This document shows, piece after piece, positions 1 to 12,000 of a stretch of DNA of 64,000 bases. How positions within the stretch are numbered: the first letter of the stretch is position 1; the number at the start of each line of letters is the position of its first letter. The stretch spans positions 58,136,237 to 58,200,236 of the forward strand of contig NC_088302.1 in NCBI RefSeq assembly GCF_032854445.1, read 5' to 3'. The translations under genes were made by a program, and so were the position numbers. The stretch is from Liolophura sinensis (lineage: Eukaryota; Mollusca; Polyplacophora; Chitonida; Chitonidae). The notes beneath the pieces are model-generated. The model was given only the letters and a program-made list of their open reading frames with translations. It did not search any database and had not been told where the DNA came from.

Positions 1-324
1 AGTTCATCCAACTGCATATGTTCAAGTCAGATGTACAAATACCGACCTCTAACCCTAACCAGTACAGGACACAGGTATACACATATACTATCTCTAATTA
101 GATAAGTACTAAGATCTTGCCAGTTATTCAACAAGAAAGACCAAAATTATTATACTGCTTATCATATGCATAAAGATTGCAGATCAGCCAGTAAGTCACT
201 GTCTGTATGGATGGTCTGACAATTATGTCACAGTCCAGGAAGGCACAAGCATCGGCCAGGGTCATAAGCTCAATACGCTTTCTACAGATAATGTGTATAC
301 CAGACAAAGTAGAGTGCATCAGGA

Positions 325-396
325 GGTTAGCACACCAGCACGGCACAATGACCCAGGAGCCTCCCACCAATGTGTTCTCTGCAAGTTCATCCAGCT
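325..396 (+). mobile_element. SINE head remnant (common tRNA-derived family)
   Basis: Diverged copy of the 5' part of the SINE seen in full at 11,667-11,932: the block GACCCAGGAGCCTCCCACCAA followed by a sequence close to GAGTTCAAGTCCAGCTCATG. The rest of 1-900 is AT-rich single-copy-looking DNA without a recognised gene. Confidence 0.55.
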
Positions 397-775
397 CATG
401 GTCAGCAAATTGAAGGTAGTCAAGGGTTTCCCTCTCTACTTATGGAAGGTTGAACTTTTGTTATTGGTTTTAGTGTTATTGGCTTTGTGAATGTTTAGTT
501 TCAGTTAGTTTATTGATATACTTTCAATGTAAAAATTGAAATTAATGTTACATACACTTCACTTTCTTTTCTGTAGTAAACATATCATCTCTAAAAGGCT
601 TCCATGCAGGTCTACAATTTCTTGTACTGAAGGAAATTTTCATGTAGGGCTACAACTTTTGTGCGCAGGCCTACTGACATGTTGGAGAACAAGAAGGGTA
701 TTGATAAAGTTAAAATACCAGACTTCTGTTTTGTGTCTGTCATCCTGTTAACACAAATTTCTATATTTATTTGTG

Positions 776-812
776 TATTTGATTGGTGTATGTGCCGCAC
801 TCAAAATTATGT
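776..812 (-). mobile_element. SINE tail remnant
   Basis: TTTGATTGGTGTATGTGCCG with CACTCAA following matches, with changes, the reverse complement of the 3' end of the common SINE (TTTGATTGGTGTTTTACGCC). Confidence 0.45.
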
Positions 813-904
813 TTAATCATTTTAAGCAAACTTTAGAGTTGACCTATTTTTAGCTAATAACATTGGTCAGTTTTGCCCCTATTTTCCTAATAAATTAGAT
901 TATG

Positions 905-3020
905 TACGTGCAACGTACAGGAACGTCTTAACAGCTTATGCAGGTGCAACATACATGTACAGGAACGTCTAAACTCAACAGCTTATGCAGGCACAACACA
1001 TGTATGGGAACGTCTGAACTCAACAGCTTATGCAGGCACAACACACGTATGGGAACGTCTGAACTCAACAGCTTATGCAGGCACAACACATGTATGGGAA
1101 CGTCTGAACTCAACAGCTTATGCAGGCACAACACATGTATGGGAACGTCTTAACTCAACAGCTTATGCAGGAACAACACATGTATGGGAACGTCTCAACT
1201 CAACAGCTTATGCAGGCACAACACATGTATGGGAACGTCTCAACTCAACAGCTTATGCAGGCACAACACCTGTATGGGAACGTCTCAACTCAACAGCTTA
1301 TGCAGGCACAACACATGTATGGGAACGTCTGAACTCAACAGCTTATGCAGGAACAACACATGTATGGGAATGTCTCAACTCAACAGCTTATGCAGGAACA
1401 ACACATGTATGGGAACGTCTGAACTCAACAGCTTATGCAGGCACAACACATGTATGGGAACGTCTCAACTCAACACCTTATGCAGGCACAACACATGTAT
1501 GGGAACGTCTCAACTCAACAGCTTATGCAGGCACAACACATGTATGGGAACGTCTGAACTCAACAGCTTATGCAGGAACAACACATGTATGGGAACGTCT
1601 CAACTCAACAGCTTATGCAGGAACAACACATGTATGGGAACGTCTGAACTCAACAGCTTATGCAGGCACAACACATGTATGGGAACGTCTGAACTCAACA
1701 GCTTATGCAGGCACAACACATGTATGGGAACGTCTGAACTCAACAGCTTATGCAGGCACAACACATGTATGGGAACGTCTGAACTCAACAGCTTATGCAG
1801 GCACAACACATGTATGGGAACGTCTGAACCCAACAGCTTATGCAGGCACAACACATGTACGGGAACGTCTGAACTCAACAGCTTATGCAGGCACAACACA
1901 TGTACGGGAACGTCTCAACTCAACACCTTATGCAGGCACAACACATGTACGGGAACGTCTGATCTCAACAGCTTATGCAGGCACAACACATGTATGGGAA
2001 CGTCTGAACTCAACAGCTTATGCAGGAACAACACATGTATGGGAACGTCTGAACTCAACAGCTTATGCAGGAACAACACATGTATGGGAACGTCTGATCT
2101 CAACAGCTTATGCAGGCACAACACATGTATGGGAACGTCTGATCTCAACAGCTTATGCAGGCACAACACATGTATGGGAACGTCTGAACTCAACAGCTTA
2201 TGCAGGAACAACACATGTATGGGAACGTCTGAACTCAACAGCTTATGCAGGCACAACACATGTATGGGAACGTCTGAACTCAACAGCTTATGCAGGCACA
2301 ACACGTATGGGAACGTCTGAACTCAACAGCTTATGCAGGCACAACACGTATGGGAACGTCTGATCTCAACAGCTTATGCAGGCACAACACATGTATGGGA
2401 ACGTCTGAACTCAACAGCTTATGCAGGAACAACACATGTATGGGAACGTCTGAACTCAACACCTTATGCAGGCACAACACATGTATGGGAACGTCTGAAC
2501 TCAACAGCTTATGCAGGAACAACACATGTATGGGAACGTCTCAACTCAACAGCTTATGCAGGCACAACACATGTATGGGAACGTCTCAACTCAACAGCTT
2601 ATGCAGGCACAACACATGTATGGGAACGTCTGATCTCAACAGCTTATGCAGGCACAACACATGTATGGGAACGTCTGATCTCAACAGCTTATGCAGGCAC
2701 AACACATGTATGGGAACGTCTCAACTCAACAGCTTATGCAGGAACAACACATGTATGGGAACGTCTGAACTCAACAGCTTATGCAGGCACAACACATGTA
2801 TGGGAACGTCTGAACTCAACAGCTTATGCAGGCACAACACGTATGGGAACGTCTGAACTCAACAGCTTATGCAGGCACAACACGTATGGGAACGTCTGAA
2901 CTCAACAGCTTATGCAGGCACAACACATGTATGGGAACGTCTGATCTCAACAGCTTATGCAGGCACAACACATGTATGGGAACGTCTGAACTCAACAGCT
3001 TATGCAGGAACAGCATATGG
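905..3020 (+). repeat. 45-bp minisatellite, about 46 copies
   Basis: Nearly perfect tandem units of 45 bp containing GGGAACGTCTGAACTCAACA and TTATGCAGGCACAACACATG. Variants include CTCAACTC, CTGATCTC and GGAACAAC. Some units are 43 bp because a CATG is shortened (ACACGTATGG near 2,300-2,350 and 2,835-2,890). Because 45 is a multiple of 3, long frames stay open on both strands; no gene is inferred. Confidence 0.95.
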
Positions 3021-3375
3021 AAAGGTGTGCAGCATATTTTTACTGAAGCTGTGTACAGCTTACCTAATGTTTCCCAATGGCTTTGATAACTAGTTAATCT
3101 ATGAAATGTACAAAAATATGTCACAAGTGTACAAAAGAGTTCATTATCGCTGGAACTCCAGTGTGGTTACTTATACCTATATTTGTATTTAAAACCTTGA
3201 ATTCATCCCCTGTACACTTTCCTCTATTTGCCTCTTCCAAGACTCAAACTTTTATGCTGTGAGACATTTCTTCAAACCTTTCCAAACAAAATGAACAGTT
3301 TGCAGTTCAAATCTGATCAATGTTCCAAATGGCATGGAAAATTTTAAGTACTGACTAGGAAATAAATGGTTTCTA
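3021..3375. other. spacer between two minisatellites
   Basis: Short unique-looking DNA. A weak exon-like stretch on the minus strand near 3,280-3,325 was considered as the next intu exon and not accepted. Confidence 0.4.
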
Positions 3376-3379
3376 AAAC

Positions 3380-5848
3380 AGAGGTGTCTGTACATGTAAA
3401 TGATGACTGGATGACAGAAGTACATGTAAACAATGACTGGATGACAGACATACATGTAAATGATGACTGGATGACAGAAGCACATGCAAACGATGATTGG
3501 ATGACAGAAGCACATGTAAATGATGACTGGATGACAGGAGTACATGCAAACAATGACAGGATGACATACATACATGTAAACGATGACTGGATGACAGAAT
3601 ACATGCAAACAATGACTGGATGACAGAAGTACATGTAAATGATGACTGGATGACAGAAGTACATGTAAATGATGACTGGATGACAGACATACATGTAAAT
3701 GATGACTGGATGACAGAAGCACATGCAAACGATGATTGGATGACAGAAGCACATGTAAACAATGACTGCAAAACCAGAAGTACATGTAAATGAGGAGTGG
3801 ATGACAAAAGTACATGTAAATGATGACTGGATGACAGAAGTACATGTAAATGATGACTGGATGACAGAAGTACATGTAAATGATGACTGGATGACAGACA
3901 TACATGTAAATGATGACTGGATGACAGAAGCACATGCAAACGATGATTGGATGACAGAAGCACATGTAAACAATGACTGCAAAACCAGAATACATGCAAA
4001 CAATGACTGGATGACAGAAGTACATGTAAATGATGACTGGGATGACAGAAGTACATGTAAATGATGACTGGATGACAGACATACATGTAAATGATGACTG
4101 GATGACAGAAGCACATGTAAACGATGATTGGATGACAGAAGCACATGTAAACAATGACTGCAAAACCAGAAGTACATGTAAATGAGGAGTGGATGACAAA
4201 AGTACATGTAAATGAAGACTGGATGACAGAAGTACATGTAAATGATGACTGGATGACAGAAGTACATGTAAATGATGACTGGATGACAGACATACATGTA
4301 AATGATGACTGGATGACAGAAGCACATGCAAACGATGATTGGATGACAGAAGCACATGTAAACAATGACTGCAAAACCAGAAGTACATGTAAATGAGGAG
4401 TGTATGACAAAAGTACATGTAAATGATGACTGGATGACAGAAGCACATGTAAATGATGACTGGATGACAGAAGCACATGTAAATGATGACTGGATGACAT
4501 AAGTACATGTAAATGATGACTGGATGACAGAAGCACATGTAAATGAGGACTGGATGACATAAGCACATGTAAATGAGGACTGGATGACATAAGTACATGT
4601 AAATGATGACTGGATGACAGAAGTACATGTAAATGATGACTGGATGACAGACATACATGTAAATGATGACTGGATGACAGAAGTACAAGTAAATGATGAC
4701 TGGATGACAGAAGCACATGTAAACGGTGACTGGATGACAGAAGTACATGCAAACGATGACTGGATGACAGAAGTACATGTAAATGATGACTGGATGACAG
4801 AAGCACATGTAAACGGTGACTGGATGACAGAAGTACATGCAAACGATGACTGGATGACAGAAGTACATGTAAATGATGACTGGATGACAGAAGCACATGT
4901 AAATGATGACTGGATGACAGAAGTACATGTAAACAATGACTGGATGACAGGAGTACATGCAAACAATGACTGGATGACAGAAGTACATGTAAAAAATGAC
5001 TGGATGACATAAGTACATGTAAAGGATGACTGGATGACAGAAGTACATGCAAACGATGACTGGATGACAGAAGTACATGTAAACGATGACTGGATGACAG
5101 AAGTACATGCAAACGATGACTGGATGACAGAAGTACATGCAAACGATGACTGGATGACAGAAGTACATGTAAATGATGACTGGATGACATAAGTACATGT
5201 AAATGATGACTGGATGACATAAGTACATGTAAATGATGACTGGATGACAGAAGTACATGTAAATGATGACTGGATGACAGACATACATGCAAATGATGAC
5301 TGGATGACATAAGTACATGTAAATGATGACTGGATGACAGAAGCACATGTAAATGATGACTGGATGACAGAAGCACATGTAAACGGTGACTGGATGACAT
5401 AAGTACATGTAAATGATGACTGGATGACATAAGTACATGTAAATGATGACTGGATGACATAAGTACATGTAAATGATGACTGGATGACAGAAGTACATGT
5501 AAATGATGACTGGATGACAGAAGTACATGTAAATGATGAATGGATGACAGAAGCACATGTAAATGATGACTGGATGACAGAAGTACATGTAAATGATGAC
5601 TGGATGACAGAAGTACATGTAAATGATGACTGGATGACAGACATACATGTAAATGATGACTGGATGACAGAAGCACATGTAAATGATGACTGGATGACAG
5701 AAGTACATGTAAATGATGACTGGATGACAGAAGTACAAGTAAATGATGACTGGATGACAGACATACATGTAAATGATGACTGGATGACAGAAGTACATGT
5801 AAATGATGACTGGATGACAGAAGTACAAGTAAATGATGACTGGATGAC
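3380..5848 (+). repeat. 30-bp minisatellite, about 82 copies, with higher-order structure
   Basis: Units resemble TACATGTAAATGATGACTGG then ATGACAGAAG. Between about 3,600 and 4,400 a seven- or six-unit block containing GACTGCAAAACCAGAA recurs at 3,761, 3,972, 4,153 and 4,363 (spacing about 210, 181 and 210). All three minus frames are open for over 800 codons because the unit lacks stops there and its length is a multiple of 3. These are not proteins. Confidence 0.95.
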
Positions 5849-5983
5849 AGAAATAAGAGTGGACCAGAATACCCCACAAGTATGTTTACTTAGAAGTTAA
5901 TTAAGCATTGAATTGTGAAATATTATTACATTACAGAGAAGCCCATATGATTCACTGTGAAACACTGAAGGATCTAACTGTAC

Positions 5984-6078
5984 CTTTTTGTGGGTGTGTC
6001 TGTCAAATCCTTCAAGGTATGAGACAATGTAATGAATGCCCCGCGAATTGCCTCAACTTTGCTGCCCGTTTTAGGAAA
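5984..6078 (-). CDS. intu: intu exon 8: conserved helix after the PDZ
   Basis: 95 bp with acceptor TTTTGTACCAG and donor AAAAG|GTACAG. It codes FPKTGSKVEAIRGAFITLSH then TLKDLTDTPTK and ends in phase 2. This corresponds to the INTU segment around KLKSVRGIFLTLCDMLENV, the start of the first longin-like region. It sits between the 30-bp and 21-bp minisatellites. The following exon was not found with confidence and probably lies left of the window. Confidence 0.75.
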
Positions 6079-9000
6079 CTGGTACAAAACATTTTCCTAC
6101 AAAAACACAGCAAAAATTTAATGTTATCATGGTTATGTAAAGTGAGCACCTGTAGGGTCACCTGTTGTATCTGTAATGTGACCTGTTGTACTGTGATGTG
6201 ACCTGCTGTACCTGTAAAGTGACCAGCTGTGCTGTTGTGTGATCTGTTGTACCTGTAAAGTGACCAGTTGTACCTGTAAAGTCACCACTTGTACATATAA
6301 GGTGATCTGTTGTACCTGTAAAGCTACCAGTTGAACCTGCAAAGTGACCAGTTGTACTGCAATGTGACCAGTTGTACCTGTAAAATGACCAATTGTACCA
6401 GTAAAGGAAGCAGCTGTACTTGTAAAGTGACCACTTGTACCTGTAAAGGGAGTAGTTGTACCTGTAAAGTGACCTGTTGCACCTGCAATGTGACAAGTTG
6501 TACCTGTAATGTGACCTGTTGTACCTGTAAAGAAAGCAGTTGTACCTGTAAAGGAAGCAGTTATACCTGTAAAGTGACCAGTTGTACTTGTAATGTGATC
6601 AGTGGTACCTGTAAAGTGATCAGCTGTACTTGTGAAGTGATTGGCAGTGTGAATTCACAAGTTGTACTTGTAAAGTGACCAGCTGTACTTGTAAAGTGAC
6701 CAGCTGTACTTGTAAAGTGACCAGCTGTACTTGTAAAGTGACCAGCTGTACTTGTAAAGTGACCAGCTGTACTTGTAAAGTGACCAGCTGTACTTGTAAA
6801 GTGACCAGTTGTACTTGTAATGTGATCAGTGGTACCTGTAAAGTGATCAGCTGTACTTGTGAAGTGATTGGCAGTGTGAATTCACAAGTTGTACTTGTAA
6901 AGTGACCAGCTGTACTTGTAAAGTGACCAGCTGTACTTGTAAAGTGACCAGTTGTACTTGTAATGTGATCAGTGGTACCTGTAAAGTGATCAGCTGTACT
7001 TGTGAAGTGACTGGCAGTGTGAATTCACAAGTTGTACTTGTAAAGTGACCAGCTGTACTTGTAAAGTGACCAGCTGTACTTGTAAAGTGACCAGCTGTAC
7101 TTGTAAAGTGACCAGCTGTACCTGTAAAGTGACCTGGTGGTGTGAAATGACCAGCTGTACTTGTAAAGTGACTAATTGTACCTGTAAAGTGACCGGTGGT
7201 GTGAAATGACCAGTTGTACATGTAAAGTGACCTGGTGGAGTAAAGTGACCTGGTGGAGTGAAGTGACCCGTTGTACTTGTAAAGTGACTAGGTGTACCTG
7301 TAAAATAAACCAGTTTACCTGTAACCAGTTGTACTTGTACATTAACCAACTGTGCCTGTACAGTAACCAGTTGTACCTGTAAATTGATTGTGAGTAGATG
7401 TAACGTAACAAGGTGTACCTGAAAAGTAACCCGGTGTACCTGCAATGTAATTACGCTAGGAATAGTGAGCTAGCGATTATGAGCTAGCAGCTATGGTGAG
7501 CCAGTGGCATGCAGTTAATGACCTGGTGGCATGCTGTAGGTGAGCTGGTGGCATGCTGGTGGTGAGCTTATGACAAGCTGGTCGTACGCTTATGGTGTGC
7601 TGGTGGTAAGCTTATGGTGTGCTGGTGGTAAGCAATGAAAGAACATTTTTAGAGGCAATAAATGTTAAGGTTGGTGCGGAAAATTACATTTATAGCAGAT
7701 ATCATCCTACCTTTGAACCAAAGCACAGATCTCTCAGAACAAGCAACTTAGATTTGGTAGAAGGGCTACTGAAGAGCTTGCCTGTAGGAGACACATGAAT
7801 GCAAAACCCTAACCCTAACCCTAGCCCTAACTCAATACTCATGAGGGAAGAGCTCATCAGTCAGAACGGCGGATCAGACAAGATGGAGTGCCCACTTAGG
7901 ATGCCTGCCGTTTATGTCCAATCTCTAAGAATGGATGGCTGGCCATGTAGGCACAAAGAGCAGCACCAAACAATCAAACACATGCATGGGATGTGGCTTG
8001 ATAGGAGACAAGTCGGTCTCAAACAGGCAATCACATACAACCTTAATCTGAAGCTATGACTGTCTTTTATGACAGAGATTGGAGTCCAAGACATTTTACA
8101 TGTCCAACCAAGCACTGACAGCCTAAAGAATTTAACACTGACCAATTATATTATTTATTTTCAGACCTGAACCTTGTGCATAGTTTTGGCAGGAACAATG
8201 GTTGACTGGCAGCTCAGTCTGAATATATTAGGAAATTTTCCCACACATTGGCTTGAAGGGGTTTATTTGGAGGATGTGGGGTATACCACAATGCTGTCAC
8301 ACATTCCAATATGATAGATATGAAAAGATGGATGGATACACAAGGGAAGAAAATTAATTTATGTTTGATAATTCACTTGTAAACCGTGCAGGTTGACAGT
8401 ACACTTGTGGTGATTGAATATAGCACCTTAACATCATCAAGAATTCCAACTGTACATCCAGCATGTCTATCATGCACTGAACTAAATACTTGGACAGAGT
8501 TTTGTTTATTCACTTCATGTGACAGAAACAGGGTGCACATGTAGGCCTATGCATATATGGAAAGAATCGCCTTTTTGAGCCTCACTGTCAGTTACTTAAG
8601 GCAATCAGACTGGGCTGATGGGAACAGAATGTCTGTTCTGCCTTGAACAGGGAGAACATTATCCTTTGATGTGACTTATGGTCTTGTTTTCATTGCAAGA
8701 TTTCAAGCCAAATATAGCCTAGCAGAAGGACTTCAATGACTTCACATACACCTCCACTGTAAATCACTTGCAAATCTTAATGGCAGATGAAATTAATTTA
8801 TATATACACAAACCGATTATATTTATTTCCTTCTATTTTAGGCATTTCAGTGCAATAATCACAAAAAAGGTTAAATTGGGTGAATTTAAGTGATTTCATA
8901 ATAACTGAAGATATGGCAAAAATCAGTGGTCAGATCGGATCCACAGTCGAATTGATTGACACCTCCCTTGATTGTGATTTGCATACAGTGCCGATTCTGC

Positions 9001-12000
9001 ATTTGTCTATATTTGAATACTTGGTCGCTTTTATAGATTGATATCTCAATCTCCAAACAATGAATGCTGTTACTAGATCATTAAAGCTTGTAACACTGGT
9101 AAGGTGTAATAACGTCTGAGTTTACTGGTATGCAAATCAATGGTGTGAAAATGAATTTTATTCCTACATACCTAGCATGAGAGAACGGTGAGTCTTGCAG
9201 ATTTGATGCAGAAAGCTATAGCCTGGCCAGAACCTACATCGTTTTGGAGTATTTTATTAATTCTATCAAGCCTTTCATGATGCCTAAAAATTTCAAAATG
9301 ATAAATAAACAGGATCATCCACTCCCTGTTTTATTTTGCAGAAAATCACCAAATATGTATGTACATGTAGGCCTACAGTAAACAGATCGAACAAAGAACT
9401 TCAACATTGTTTTAAATACATAATCTTCGCAGAACATTGACCAGTTTTTGCGAGCATGGTTTACTTCCTGAAGGGACCGATATCACTCTGTCCAGTCTCT
9501 TTTTGTAGTTGTATTGACAAGCTGGTAAAGTGTTCAGTTATGTGAACAGGCTGTAACAGAAGCTGTTGTTCTCATGGCTAAGTGAAGCTTCCTGCTATTG
9601 GCCAGCCAGTCTTCATAGTTAGCAGAGAGCAGAGAGGCGGCTGGCCAGGAATGAATAAGAGAGCAGTTCAGCTGATCGTATGTATGATACAGCATATTTT
9701 GTAGCTCACGGCATATCCACGAAAGGCTGTGTGTTCTGACTTTTGAGCTCTTCCCTAGAATACTGAAATCGTGAATTTGGTCATTTAGGCTAAATTACAA
9801 GCACACTGAGCATCAGCAATGAAACATGCTTCTTGTGTCATTGAACTTCATATGCATGTGAAAGTTTAGGTCCATACATGCAGTACTTCTTGAGTTACCA
9901 GCCCTAACAAGTCCGGAATTAGGTAATACACAGTATTTAATGTGCACATGAATCAACATCCACCTTGTCTTATTGTGCTCTACGTGTGCAAACCTTGTGC
10001 TCAATACATGCAGTACTTCTTGAGTTACCAGCCCTAACAAGTCAGGAATTAGGTAATACACAGTATTTAATGTGCACATGAATCAACATCCTCCTTGTGT
10101 TACTGTGCTGTACGTGTGCAAACCTTGTGCTCTGTTAATGCAGTACTTTTTAAGATACCACGCTAAACATTTTGTTCAACATTGCTTTCCCTGGTATGGG
10201 ACGCCGATAATGCTCAGGGTATGACACACACTACAAAGTAAAAAGTACAAGCAAGCTATAAATAGCAAGGTGATTATTGGTAAAATGCTGTTTGGCCCCT
10301 ACCTTTCCCCCATTTTCCTCCTTCTCTGTTTCATCTAGTGTGAGGTACAGCACACTGCCCCCTGGCGGTAACGGGCTACAGTTGTCTCCATTTACAGCAT
10401 GGCTGATGACTTGACCTGAGAGTAAGTTTCTTTTCCTTAGGACAGGAGCACATGTCTCATGTACAGGCAGGGTTTTCAGAGTCAGCTTGACCTGTAGGAT
10501 GGAATCAGTTAGTTCTGCAATGGATTCATCACTAACACTGTTCTAATGAATATCATATAACTAAAGAATATGGGACCGCTTTGGTGGCCTAATAGTTAGA
10601 GTGTCTGCCTCCAAGCCATAGTAATAGTGAAGACTTTAAAAATGGTACTTGCTGCTGCCTCGCTCGGCGCTCAGCAGTGAGAGGTTAGAGCAAGGAAGCA
10701 GGACTAGTCGGCCCGGTGTATGTGGCTTGGTGGAGTGTCATGTCTGGTGTCTTAAGCACCATGCTTCACTGGCAGCATCATTTTGGCAGCATGAACTGGC
10801 CCTGCCACAAGAACGCACAACATATGTACACACATCTAATGACTCCTTGTCATCATATGTCAGAAAAACTGTTAAGTATGACATTATACCCAAGCATACA
10901 TACATACATAATAAAGAATATGAGAAACAACTCAATCAAGCCATAGTTGAGTAGGGGAGTTAGAAGTTCTGACTCTTTTGTTGCTTAAGCTAAAAACAGG
11001 CCTACTGTATCAAAACTGTTAGGCAACTTGTTTTTACCTTAATTTCTGATCACCTGCCTTAACAACTTCCGGAGGCACAACATTTTCTTTCCTTGATTAA
11101 CTTATTATTATTTAAAGAACCTCAATTCTCTATCATTTCATCTGACACAAACGAAACTTTTTTCAGTTGCCCATGTATTTATAGCAACATGTAATCAAAA
11201 ATAGTTCCCTAACATTTCTGTCAGGTGACATGGTACTTACTGTCAGGTCACATGGTGCTCACTGCCAGGTCAATTGTTATGTACAGTATACTTCTTTTAC
11301 CTTCCGTGAGAAAAAGAGTTGAATCTCAAAACCTTAATTACAGTCACTCACTAATCGAGACACATTGAAAGTAAGCAGATAGTTCAGAAAAGTCTCCCGC
11401 AAAACCCTTACCGCGGGTGACATCGCCGTACCAGCTGGCCCAGATGGAGTACAGGCCTATCCTGGTCTATAAGGCAACCAATTCGTGACAGTTTGTATAA
11501 GGCAACTCACCACTGACTTCTGGTATCAACATTGTTTCGTCTTTATCCTTTTTTATACAAAAATGTGAAGTTTCTTTTTGGTTAGGCATAGCATGCGTAG
11601 AGGTCTGTACAGAGAGAGAATTGTATTGTTTGTCTATTCTAAGAGTAAAAATAAATGTACAAACTTTTTTTTTTTTTTTTGATTGGTGTTTTACGCCGTA
11701 CTCAAGAATATTTCACTTATACGACGGCGGCCAGCATTATGGTGGGTGGAAACCGGGCACAGCCCGGGGGAAACCCACGACCATCTGCAGGTTGCTAGCA
11801 GACCTTCCCACTTACAGCCGGAGAGGAAGCCAGCATGAGCTGGACTTGAACTCACAGTGACCGCATTGGTGAGAGGCTCCTGGGTCATTACGCTGCGCTA
11901 GCGCGCTAACCGACTGAGCCACAGAGGCCCCTACAAACAATTTAAATTCTCCTTATACAAAGTAATATGCACAACATTAAGGAATTGTAAAGCAAACATT

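Noticed and set aside
1184-2320. 378-codon plus-strand ORF
   Set aside because: 15-residue perfect repeat from the 45-bp minisatellite; similar frames are open on the opposite strand.
905-3020. CRISPR-like regular spacing
   Set aside because: Units are head-to-tail identical with no unique spacers, in a eukaryotic context.
3270-3330. Minus-strand exon-like stretch (FELQTVHFVWK) as the next intu exon
   Set aside because: The phase fits exon 8, and there is a vague resemblance to the next INTU segment, but acceptor and donor are weak and the expected following residues are missing.
3252-5879. Three minus-strand ORFs of 806-875 codons
   Set aside because: They follow the 30-bp repeat exactly as 10-residue repeats in three frames at once. 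A stop-free unit whose length is a multiple of 3 explains them.
7802-7830. True chromosome end
   Set aside because: Only four TTAGGG-type units, flanked by gene sequence on both sides.
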